From Hormoscilla sp. GM7CHS1pb (GTDB taxonomy: Bacteria; Cyanobacteriota; Cyanobacteriia; Cyanobacteriales; Desertifilaceae): 64,000 nt of DNA. The stretch covers positions 310,001 through 374,000 of the forward strand of contig JACONN010000003.1 of NCBI GenBank assembly GCA_014323675.1, given 5' to 3'. Each line of letters starts with the position of its first letter. Positions within the stretch are counted from its first letter, which is position 1. The position numbers were made by a program, and so were the translations under genes. The notes under the pieces were generated by a model that saw only the letters and a program-made list of their open reading frames with translations, did no database searches and was not told the origin of the DNA. Of the stretch, positions 18,380-26,484 are shown piece after piece.

Positions 18380-18847
18380 TTATTTTTTCCTGTACCATTA
18401 CTGATTCCCAAGAGCTTACCACAGGATGGCAGTCCTGAGTCCCGTTCTTCATCAGGTTTGTTTCCAGGTTCGTAGGGCGGGCGTCTCGCCTGCCCGGGTT
18501 GGGGCGATCGCCAGTTTTTCTATCCTCTGAGACCGCGAAGTCGAACCGCTTGACCGGCGTTCTATAAGCGATAAACCGGGTTATAGATGCAGGTATCTTC
18601 GAGATCTCAATGCTGCACTCCAAGCCCTGTTTATTGACCGGCGCTCTAGCTACTGGTGAGCGGTGCCCACCCTACTACTGGTGGGTTGTGCTATTGCTGT
18701 TATTCGCCGGTTACACAAGGAAAAATTGTGTAAATTTTTGTAAAGTAGGGCTATTTTGTTAATTTCGCTACAGTTTGTTGGTTATAGTTATAAATGTAAG
18801 AGAAAGAAAGTTAACCATTGGTCTGAAAAGCAAAGGAGGATCCTCAG
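18380..18847. other. Promoter-bearing spacer with dispersed repeats
   Basis: The region contains a GTAGGGCGGGCGTCTCGCCT repeat (about 18473-18500; two more copies at 52023-52085) and a GGTGCCCACCCTAC repeat near 18661-18676. The last 150 bp are AT-rich and lead to the first small gene, so the promoter of the 66-aa pair probably lies there. No gene was recognised. Confidence 0.45.
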
Positions 18848-19048
18848 ATGTCTACTCAAGAACAAGCGCGGGCCCTAATGATGCGTCATCATCATCTAGT
18901 CAAGAATCGCCAGCAATCGATGCTAGGTCGATCGGCAGCGGAAGCGGGATTACCAGCGGAAGCAGCTAACCATTGGAACCACATTCAAGGAAAACCCCAT
19001 CCTACTTTCCGGAAAAACTACGATCGCAGTGGTGCGACGATGAGCTAG
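18848..19048 (+). CDS. Small conserved 66-aa protein, paralogue 1
   Basis: An ideal ribosome-binding site (AAGGAGGA, 18833-18840) precedes ATG 18848. The peptide has the core RALMMRHHHLVKNRQQSMLG, a middle GLPAEAANHWNHIQGKPHP and the end FRKNYDRSGATMS. It is rich in His, Arg and Asn, has no signal peptide or membrane helix, and could bind metal or nucleic acid through the HHH cluster; that is speculation. It is duplicated immediately downstream. I do not recognise a characterised family. Confidence 0.8.
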   Translation: MSTQEQARALMMRHHHLVKNRQQSMLGRSAAEAGLPAEAANHWNHIQGKPHPTFRKNYDRSGATMS

Positions 19049-19110
19049 AACAACCGGTTTGATAGTCAACAGTTAATCACAGATCAATTATACGCTCGGA
19101 GGATGTGAAA

Positions 19111-19311
19111 ATGTCTGCTCTTGAACTTGCTCGGGCCTTAATGATGCGTCATCATCATCTAGTCAAGAATCGGGAGCAATCGATGCTGGGTCGATCGGCA
19201 GTGGAGGAGGGATTACCGGTGGAAGCAGCTAACTATTGGAACCACATTCAAGGAAAGCCTCATTCCAGTTTCCGGAAAAACTACGATCGCAGTGGTGCGA
19301 CGATGAGCTAG
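19111..19311 (+). CDS. Small conserved 66-aa protein, paralogue 2
   Basis: This is a tandem duplicate of the preceding gene, 62 bp downstream, with about 80 percent identical residues and identical length from ATG 19111. GGAGGA (19098-19103) lies 7 bases upstream and decides this start over the GTG at 19105. Differences concentrate at the N-terminus and the GLPVEAANYW region, while ALMMRHHHLVKN and KNYDRSGATMS are unchanged, which indicates purifying selection. Confidence 0.8.
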   Translation: MSALELARALMMRHHHLVKNREQSMLGRSAVEEGLPVEAANYWNHIQGKPHSSFRKNYDRSGATMS

Positions 19312-19332
19312 GGAACACTCAATAAAGAATTA

Positions 19333-19423
19333 AGAAACCCGGTTTTTCCCAAAAAAACTGGTTTCTGCGCTACATCTTCATCAAGAATTAAGAAACCCGG
19401 TTTTTCCCAAAAACCGAGTTTCT
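19333..19423. terminator. Two AGAAACC-type hairpins after the small gene pair
   Basis: Two palindromes (19333-19366 and 19391-19423) of the AAGAAACCCGGTTTTT...AAAACTGGTTTCT type lie between the small gene pair and the convergent 412-aa gene (stop at 19444). Their position suits bidirectional termination. Loop and arm substitutions differ between the two, so they are not a very recent duplication. Confidence 0.6.
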
Positions 19424-19443
19424 TTGCAAAAGAGTGAAGATTA

Positions 19444-20682
19444 TCAACGTAAAGACCGAAACAGCACTCTCCCAGGCAATACTTCTTCATCGATCTTAGC
19501 ATAAACTCGCAGGCAAGCCGACACTTCCCCAGGAGTTCCTCCACTATCTAATTCTAAGTCGTCCTTTGACCGAGAACTAACATTAGCAAAGGATCCCCAT
19601 AGCGATCGCACCTGCACTTGATGACCGGCCTGACGCGCCCGAGCGGCCACCTGTTGGAGAGTATCTCGTGCTTGCTGTTGCAGTTTCCCCCACCAAGAAA
19701 AGCGATCTGCTGGGGGATAATATACCAAAGAGTGAATTGCCTCATCTAGGTCTAGTCTCCCACGCAGGATCTTTACTGGATCGGCACTTTTATCAGCAGT
19801 TATAGCACGCCCAAAGCGATCGATCAGCGCCGTCGAGTACCTATCTTTCTGTGACTCCTCGTTCAAAGATATGACACGAAACCTTTCTACACTCTTCAAA
19901 GCATGGTTTAAATTGGAGTCTATTTCTATGAACTTGAGACAAATATAAACAACGCCTGCTAGTAAATTTAGTTCTCCCTCTAGTTTCTCTTTCGCCAGTC
20001 GCAAATCAAAACCCTGTCTTTCTGACCAATACAACCCCACCTTATCGTTCCCGTTGACTTTTATCCCAGGATAAATAACTTGTTTGTCCTGGCTGAAGTT
20101 TCCGATTAAGGGAAGTGGAATCAGGGATTTTTTAGCCTCTGTTATTGAAAAACCAACCTCTTTTGCCAGATTTATAGCCTGAGTTCGCCAAGAGTCAGCC
20201 TCCCTCTCAGGAACCCGCAACAGCAGACGTTGCACTTCGTTCCACAAAATAGCATCTTTGCTGTCACTCAATTCGACTTTGCCCACATATTCTGACAGCT
20301 TCTGGTCCTCAATCAAACTCTCCCGCAGGCGGGAGAGTTTCAGTTCTTCTGGGGGCGGCGGTACAGGATCAAACGGATACTCATTCTCCTCCAAGGACGA
20401 TTCCTCCAAGGACGATTCCTCCAAGGACGATTCCTCCTCTGAGGGAGAAGCAGTTTCTTTACTCTCCTCTAATGGTACTGGTTCAAATGCTGGTTCCAAA
20501 AGCATATCCAGTTCCCTCAGCAATTCTTCACATGCGGGCATTCCAGGATCTCTTGCATCTTTGTTTCGGGCTTCTTTGTTTCGGGCTTCTTCCAGTTGTG
20601 CCCGCAGTCCTTGCAAACCCAACCGCAGTACCCAGGCTAAATTCGATTTTTCTATCTCTAATAACTTGCTGAGGTGCTGCAT
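19444..20682 (-). CDS. 412-aa protein of the dynamin-Hsp70-like cluster (SrfA-position gene)
   Basis: GGAGAG seven bases before ATG 20682 supports this start (MQHLSKLLEIEKSN); the frame is open to 20817. The N-terminal third is helical and includes the short repeat EARNKEARNKDARD. It is followed by an acidic linker in which LEESS is repeated (20390-20440) and a proline stretch. The C-terminal ~250 residues form a mixed alpha/beta domain with WWGKLQQQARDTLQQVAARA and a final Arg-rich end. No catalytic motif was recognised. It is the third gene after the dynamin-like and Hsp70-like genes, in the place and size of SrfA in srfABC operons; direct homology is not established. Confidence 0.6.
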   Translation of the reverse strand: MQHLSKLLEIEKSNLAWVLRLGLQGLRAQLEEARNKEARNKDARDPGMPACEELLRELDMLLEPAFEPVPLEESKETASPSEEESSLEESSLEESSLEENEYPFDPVPPPPEELKLSRLRESLIEDQKLSEYVGKVELSDSKDAILWNEVQRLLLRVPEREADSWRTQAINLAKEVGFSITEAKKSLIPLPLIGNFSQDKQVIYPGIKVNGNDKVGLYWSERQGFDLRLAKEKLEGELNLLAGVVYICLKFIEIDSNLNHALKSVERFRVISLNEESQKDRYSTALIDRFGRAITADKSADPVKILRGRLDLDEAIHSLVYYPPADRFSWWGKLQQQARDTLQQVAARARQAGHQVQVRSLWGSFANVSSRSKDDLELDSGGTPGEVSACLRVYAKIDEEVLPGRVLFRSLR

Positions 20683-20869
20683 GGGGATGCTCTCCTTTTT
20701 TCTTTTCTTTTGTTCGTATAGCTGTCGGGTGTGGCTCATTTGTCGTTGCATTAGTAGGGTCTTCGGTGCCCACCCTACGCGGGTGTGATATTTTTTTACC
20801 AACTGGTGCAAGACCAAACCCGTAGCTGTTGTTGAGTTGATCCACGTTAGACAACCTCATCAGTAGCCC

Positions 20870-20902
20870 AGAAACCAGGTGGATGGGAAAAACCTGGTTT
20901 CT
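20870..20902. terminator. AGAAACC-type palindrome between cluster genes
   Basis: The hairpin AGAAACCAGGTGG...AAAACCTGGTTTCT lies 22 bp after the stop of the Hsp70-like reading frame. It may attenuate or end transcription before the 412-aa gene, or stabilise the 3' end of the upstream message. Confidence 0.45.
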
Positions 20903-20924
20903 TATTCAAGGGAACGCGCCAACT

Positions 20925-23303
20925 TTAATGGATTCCCGAGAACGGGTTGCGCTTCTCATCAACATTATCTTTTGGTTGCCCGAGAGCAGTTCTATACACG
21001 CATCCCTTTTCCTTCAGACATTCTTCATTCTCCGATGTCCAGTACGGAATCTCACCTGCATGAATTCTTAAGATTCCTTTGTCATCGAGAGTAACTCGAT
21101 ATTCACAGGGGTACTCTTTTTCCCCACCCGGTTGTGGTAAGGCCCCAATTCTTTCCCATTGATTGCTGTTGGGCTTTTGGAAATAGAACGTATGTTCCCC
21201 ACTGACTGGGAACGGTGGTAACGGCTTGCTAATTAACCCAAATCCTTGCTTCTCTCCATTTTCCCCTTCATACCGAAATACTTCCACAGACTTGCTATAG
21301 TCCTTGTCCGCTGCAAATACTACCGTATGGTCGTCTGTTCTCTGGGAAGAAGCTGATTCCGCCACATTAACAGCAATATCACAGGTTACCTTGCCATCAG
21401 AAATTTCTGCTGTAGTATGGATGGCTGCGGTCTCATCCATACTGGGCTTAATCAAATAATAGGGCTTGCCTTCCCGGCAAAACAGCAAGTCGATTTTCAG
21501 ATCTTGGCCGATCTCAAACTGAACTTGGATTTTTTCAAACTCTGTACTCTCCATTTTCAGTTTCCTCGCCAGCTCATCGCTATCGAAGTTACCCCATAGC
21601 TGTGGGGTCTTATCTTCAAAATCTTTACGCTGAACGGAGATTGATAATTGGGTTCCGTACCACCGATGGCTCCGAGCCTTCGCCGCATCTTCATTCTGGT
21701 TGATTTGATAAAGCTGTTGACCCGCATTAAAGATTGTCAGATACTGTTGATCTAGACCCATCAGTACGAAAGAACAGGGCAGAAAATAAAATAGGTTTTT
21801 GACATCAATTTTGAGCTGATTTCCCCCCTTCCGCAGCAATTCCTTCGCATCTTGTGGGCGAACCCCCAGTTGCCTGAGCTTTTCCGCGTAGCAGGCTCCT
21901 GCAGATGTTGCTAGCTTTGTGTATTCGGGCACAAAGGTAATTCTCTCTGGGTTCCACACGAAACGATCGGACTTGCTAAATTGCTGCTTCAGCTCCTTTC
22001 GTACCAAGTCAAGGTTACAGGTTTTGCCTGACAATATTAACCAATATAGTTGCTCTTTTGATGAATTCTCCTGAGGAGCTTCCTGTCTCCTTAAGCCACT
22101 CTCCATCAGCCCTTTGGCGATGCCGATCGCCTCTTTAATCACGCCGGTTACCGCATTGGCAAATTGCTGCACTGTGAGGGTCACGCTTAAATTATTGAGA
22201 CTGCTTTGGGGCAATTGGATATCGTTTTGGGCTAGTAGTTCGGCGATTTGCTGTCCGTCCATAATGAATGTCGGTTCGGTTCCCTCTTTGGTCCCAGAGG
22301 CTTGCCCCAAGAGCAGTTTTGCCCTTTCCGCATGTTCCCACAGACTGTAAAAGGTTTGCTGGCGAGATGCTGGAGCATTTTTCCAACGGGTGGGCAGCAG
22401 TTTCTCCGCAGCATCTAAGGCATCATTGTAGGCTGCCCGATCGCTTTCGGGGTTTTCCTTGTCTACTTTATCTAGCAGTTTACCACTAACAAATTTGCCG
22501 TTCTCCAAGAACCGATCGTTCAGTTCGTCTGGCTGAATCTTTAATAGTTCTGGTTCCAGATTTCCCGTCGCCATCGCCGTCAGCAGACAGTCAGCGATCG
22601 CCACTTTCAGCAGTTGGAATATCCGCAGGGTAATCAACTCCCCTCCCAACTGTAAATGACCCGAAGAACCTAACAGTTTGGGAGTTAGGATATAGTAGCG
22701 TCCCCATCCCCTCGATCTTCACCTGGTTCAAAGGGGTCTTCCTCTTTGAGTGTCAGGCGGATCAAGGCCAAGTCCGTCGTTCCCCCACCAATATCTAGCA
22801 CCAAGACATTTTGCGACCATTGGTCGAAATATTGGCGACAGCGAGTTTTGAAAGACTCCAGCCCTATATTCAAGTCCCCGCCCAACTCTCGCCACAGAAA
22901 GAAGATGGCGATCGATACCGCTTCATCATAAGCCATCTGTACGCCCGTAATGCCCAGACCATCTTTTCCCACCAGCTCCTCTATCTTATCGCGCACCTTT
23001 GGTGGAGATATGGTGGGGTAAGTCACCACTGCTTTATTAAACACACCGGGAGAAAATTGTTCGGCGTTACGATCGCGGTAATCTTTTGTCAATTGGAGCA
23101 AATGACCGAATGCTGCTTGAATCAACTTTTCCACTGCCACTGACTGGCTGTTGCCATTTAGGGTAACCTGGATCTCCTGGTTTTCCAGCTTTTGACCGAA
23201 GTAGCGCTTGGGTGAATGATGGAACTTACCTTGGATATCCTGTCCTTGGGCGATCGCCTCTAATCTGTTTTGTTTGGCTCGTCCTCCCATCAGCACTTTC
23301 AAG
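20925..23303 (-). pseudogene. Hsp70/actin-fold protein, C-terminal part (split by IS66 and frameshifted)
   Basis: This is the continuation of the gene starting at 26369. It includes the second phosphate motif VLVLDIGGGTTDLALI (about 22790) and the preceding TYPTISPPKVRDKIEELVG segment, as in Hsp70 relatives and SrfB. The frame breaks in GC-rich sequence at 22702-22711. One added G restores GRYYILTPKLLGSSGHLQLG and fusion to the 20925 stop. After removal of the IS and one target copy, and with this base, the whole gene is exactly 3414 nt, 1137 aa. The last ~200 residues look like beta-rich sequence with a repeated Trp/Tyr pattern. Confidence 0.8.
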
Positions 23304-23479
23304 GAAGTTGCTCAATATGTTGGTGGGGAGTGATTTCCACACGAGAGTAGCTCCTGCAGCTTTTTAAACAGGAGCTGATGTCGCACTTAATGAGTCTGTC
23401 CTTTATAACAAGGAGCTGTAACACCCTTGGTGCTTAGGTGGAAACTACACAAGCGAGACTTGGAGTCAATGGTTTATGT

Positions 23480-24664
23480 TTATGTTGGTTTTGGCGGCTG
23501 CATCTGTTGAATTAGCGTGGACAACGCTGGCATCTTGAAAGATTTGGAAATTCGATCCTTAATGTACGAATAAAAATTCACTCCGTTTTTGCGGCAGGTG
23601 TCAACCAGAGCCAAAAACACTTCCCACGCCTGAGTCCCCTGTAGAGTGCGGGTTCCATTGGAGATTTTGCGCTTAATCACATACTCCCGGACTGTCCGCT
23701 CTGCCTCATTATTGTCAAGAGGAACTTCAGGAAAATCTAGAACTAATAGTAAATAAGGCTTCTTCTGTTTTGTTAAATCAATTCTATGATCTAAAGCACT
23801 GTATCCGGTTTGACGGGAAAACAATTTGTCAAATTCGGTTTCAAGCAACAGTTTTTGTTGTCGCTGCTCTTCTGTGCTTTGCTGTTGATAGGCTTTGAGT
23901 TGATAATAGTAAATCCAAAAATAAGAGAGAAATTGTGCCAGGCTTTTTTGATGAGAGGGAACCAGAGGAGTCAGCTTTTCGTAGTGTCGTCCTTCATGAA
24001 TCCAGCATAAACTACGATGGTTCGTCTGGTTGTGAAATTGTCCCGCGTCATCAGCCACCAAAATATCTATGTAGTCCCCGAGCTGCTTTTTCTTCTTGTC
24101 AGGCAAAATACTGTCAACTAAATCATCTGATTGAACAACTGCTAATTCAGTTGGATCCAACTGCAATTCGTTTAACATTTGGAGAACTGTTTCAGAGTTT
24201 TTGCGCTCTCTGGTAAAAAAACTGCTATAGTAAGGATTGCAGAGTGTGAATACATAGCAATTTTTCCCATTAACCCGCATCCCCGTATCATCAATTTGGT
24301 GATAACTGGTACTGCCCAGTCCCGCTTCTAAAATAGCATTTCGTTCTTCAGTAAATTCTCTTAAATATTGCCGAGTTATTAAGTTAGATATTTTTCCCGC
24401 CGAGATTACTATTCCCTGAGACGGCAACAATTTAAGAATCTTTTCTTCTGGCACTCGTAACTGATAATACAAAGTGAGAACAAATGCTTCGAGTTCACTC
24501 CCGTAAGATTTGCCTTTTAATCCTTGCGGCAACTGGGCTTCGTAAAATTTCTCCGTACTAGGTGAATAGAGTCTTTCTAGTCGATAAATAACCGTGTCTG
24601 TTTTAAATATAATATTTTGAATTGTTACTTCTCGGTAGCCTCTATGGGTGATATCTGACGGCAA
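23480..24664 (-). CDS. IS66 transposase, catalytic part (copy 2)
   Basis: Identical in protein sequence to the frame at 12299-13483, with the same DDE-containing segments and the same 40-bp overlap with its partner frame. Confidence 0.9.
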   Translation of the reverse strand: MPSDITHRGYREVTIQNIIFKTDTVIYRLERLYSPSTEKFYEAQLPQGLKGKSYGSELEAFVLTLYYQLRVPEEKILKLLPSQGIVISAGKISNLITRQYLREFTEERNAILEAGLGSTSYHQIDDTGMRVNGKNCYVFTLCNPYYSSFFTRERKNSETVLQMLNELQLDPTELAVVQSDDLVDSILPDKKKKQLGDYIDILVADDAGQFHNQTNHRSLCWIHEGRHYEKLTPLVPSHQKSLAQFLSYFWIYYYQLKAYQQQSTEEQRQQKLLLETEFDKLFSRQTGYSALDHRIDLTKQKKPYLLLVLDFPEVPLDNNEAERTVREYVIKRKISNGTRTLQGTQAWEVFLALVDTCRKNGVNFYSYIKDRISKSFKMPALSTLIQQMQPPKPT

Positions 24665-25026
24665 GTTACTCCGAGCCAGTTTGATAACCTCTTCTCTGTC
24701 AATATGAATAAGTTGGCGACGTTCCTGGGGGGGGTTTTCGGTTTTTTCTTTTTTCGCTCTCGACTATTGGGCTGCTCTGGTTTGGCCTCCGCAGAAGTAT
24801 CAGCTTTAGAAGTATCAGCTTTGGCTTGAGGTTTGATGTCAGGTTTTCCCTTGTGCCCTTTGAGCGCGGCTATTTCATCTCTCAATCGTTGATTGTCAGC
24901 TTTCAATTCAAGGTTTTGGCTGTATAGGTCTTCTAGGTAATTGAGTAACCGCTGCAAAACTTCCCGACTTTTTGGGTCGAGATTCTCTGTGTCTTGGTCG
25001 AGGTCAGCAAGCCAATTCTTAGTCAT
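24625..25026 (-). CDS. IS66 transposase, N-terminal frame (copy 2)
   Basis: Identical in protein sequence to copy 1. The coding-strand C8 run lies at 24727-24734 (written as G8 on the plus strand). Both copies have the same run length, so a base-calling error would have to be systematic, or the run is a genuine slippage site. Confidence 0.8.
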   Translation of the reverse strand: MTKNWLADLDQDTENLDPKSREVLQRLLNYLEDLYSQNLELKADNQRLRDEIAALKGHKGKPDIKPQAKADTSKADTSAEAKPEQPNSRERKKKKPKTPPRNVANLFILTEKRLSNWLGVTCRQISPIEATEK

Positions 25027-25327
25027 GTCTTCCAACTTACTACTTATTTATCGAATTTGTCAACCCTGGGCGCGGGATTTTGAAAAAAATCAGCTGTCGC
25101 GCATCTCAACTGCATATTCGGGCGCTCGGCTGCCGACTCACCACTTCGAGGTCAAAACCCCCCACCCCGTAAGCATTTGAGAAGTTTTCGCTCCTCAAAA
25201 ATTGCTCTTGTCCTGTTAGGCATTCCGAGGCAGTACAAGGGCTGTTCACTCCAGTCCGATGGCCCGAGTAACTATGCAGTACCGGCAGTACCCATATTCC
25301 TTCACCACCAAGATCTTGAGCAATTAC

Positions 25328-26369
25328 CTTTCAAGCCCCCGTCGTCCGAGGCTAATTCCAGACTTTCTATTTCCAACTCGCTCTCTATTTCACTCAGTTT
25401 CCGCAGTCCATCTAGTTCTACTGGAATCAAACGCTGCCACTCTAGGCATGGTACCCGGAATACTTCATGGTATATCTGATTCAGCCCTTTGCTCGCCGAG
25501 CGGCGGAACCACTCTGGGCGGTTGCTCAAACCGAGTTCCACCAATCCGATCGCTTCCAACAAGCGACTGCTTTTCGTCTCCTTGAATATGCGATCTCCTA
25601 TATTCTCTTGGCTATCTATATCCAGGTCTGAAAATTCTTTGCTCACTTCCGAGATCAGCTTTTCCCATTCTCCGTCCCAGTCATTATCGCTCACACCCGG
25701 CCTGGGGTCTAAGGGGCGATCGTTCAACCACTGTGCCAACCTTGCCCGCAACTTTTCTTCTTGTTCCCGGGGCCAGCCATCTAGCTGCACCGCCAACTTC
25801 GGGTCGTATAGTGTCACCGTGGAATTAGAGGTTCCGAAATCTATTGCCAACCAGCCTGCAAATTTCTCCATTTGATTAGTTTCTCCTGATTGTGCACTTG
25901 TCCTCTCGCGTTTTGGTGGGTCTGGGTTCGCAGGCTCGGGGACTACTGGGTCTGGGTTCGCAGGCTCGGGGACTGCACGGGACACAATTTTACATGACGC
26001 CGTCGCTGACTTTACTTCTGACTGGTTAGGCTTTCCTTCCGAGTCCGAGTCAAAATACTCCACCTTCACCTCTAAAAGGCAGTTCAAGTCTGGTATAGAT
26101 GGTCCTGGCAGCCGACATTCATCTCGCCTGACTCGCTGGGGAGTCCTCAGTTTAATCGGCCTGTTCGCCGGCACCTCTCTGTAAGCAAATTGAATCATAT
26201 TTGCTAGTCCTGCCGGTTCCCCCTGCACGGATATGCTGACGCTAGAAATATAGGGGATATTGTTGCCGCCATCTGGAGCCAATTCTATCACTGGCAGCTC
26301 CAATGCCGTTGGGTCACCGCTTTTAGTCCTTAGCTGATAATGAGTTAACAGCTCTATCTTGACTGGCAT
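25328..26369 (-). pseudogene. Hsp70/actin-fold protein, N-terminal part (interrupted by IS66)
   Basis: The start is taken as ATG 26369 (MPVKIELLTHYQLRTKSGDP); the open frame upstream of it encodes palindrome-derived sequence. Residues 1-130 form a beta-rich domain with no family assigned. A nine-residue repeat PEPANPDPV/PEPANPDPP (about 134-152) acts as linker. From about residue 170 an actin/Hsp70-type ATPase begins, with the phosphate-1 motif AIDFGTSNSTVTLYDP (IDFGTSN at 176-182). The frame is cut at the IS66 target site. The gene follows the dynamin-like gene by 115 bp on the same strand. Confidence 0.8.
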
Positions 26370-26404
26370 TTTTTTTTCCTTTTCGTGAATGGTTCCTACT
26401 CTAG

Positions 26405-26459
26405 CCCCACGTCTCCTCGTTCCCACCGCGAAGCCCCGCGAAGCCTGGGAACGGGTGAC
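26405..26459. repeat. GTTCCCA-type palindrome in the cluster
   Basis: An imperfect palindrome (CTCCTCGTTCCCACCGCGAA...CCTGGGAACGGG) lies in the 115-bp gap between the dynamin-like and Hsp70-like genes. Related palindromes occur at 33158-33182, near 6885, near 48945-48975, at 59672-59695 and at 59986-60012. Confidence 0.6.
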
Positions 26460-26484
26460 GGCGGTGGTGGCTTATCGTATCATC

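Larger units (their letters stand above)
23304..25327 (-). mobile_element. IS66-family insertion sequence, copy 2
   Basis: This 2024-bp element equals copy 1 in length and has the same ends. It is flanked by the 8-bp duplication CTTTCAAG (23296-23303 and 25328-25335). It interrupts the Hsp70-like gene. Deleting the element and one duplicate restores the frame through DDGGLKVLMGGRAKQNRLE, which proves the insertion site. Identity of both transposase proteins between copies indicates recent transposition. Confidence 0.95.

Noticed and set aside
22746..23143. Plus-strand frames opposite the Hsp70-like gene
   Set aside because: They overlap strongly conserved ATPase motifs of the minus strand and show no features of their own.
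26370..26426. Earlier start for the Hsp70-like gene
   Set aside because: The extra 19 residues (MGTRRRGARVG...) are encoded by the GTTCCCA-type palindrome.
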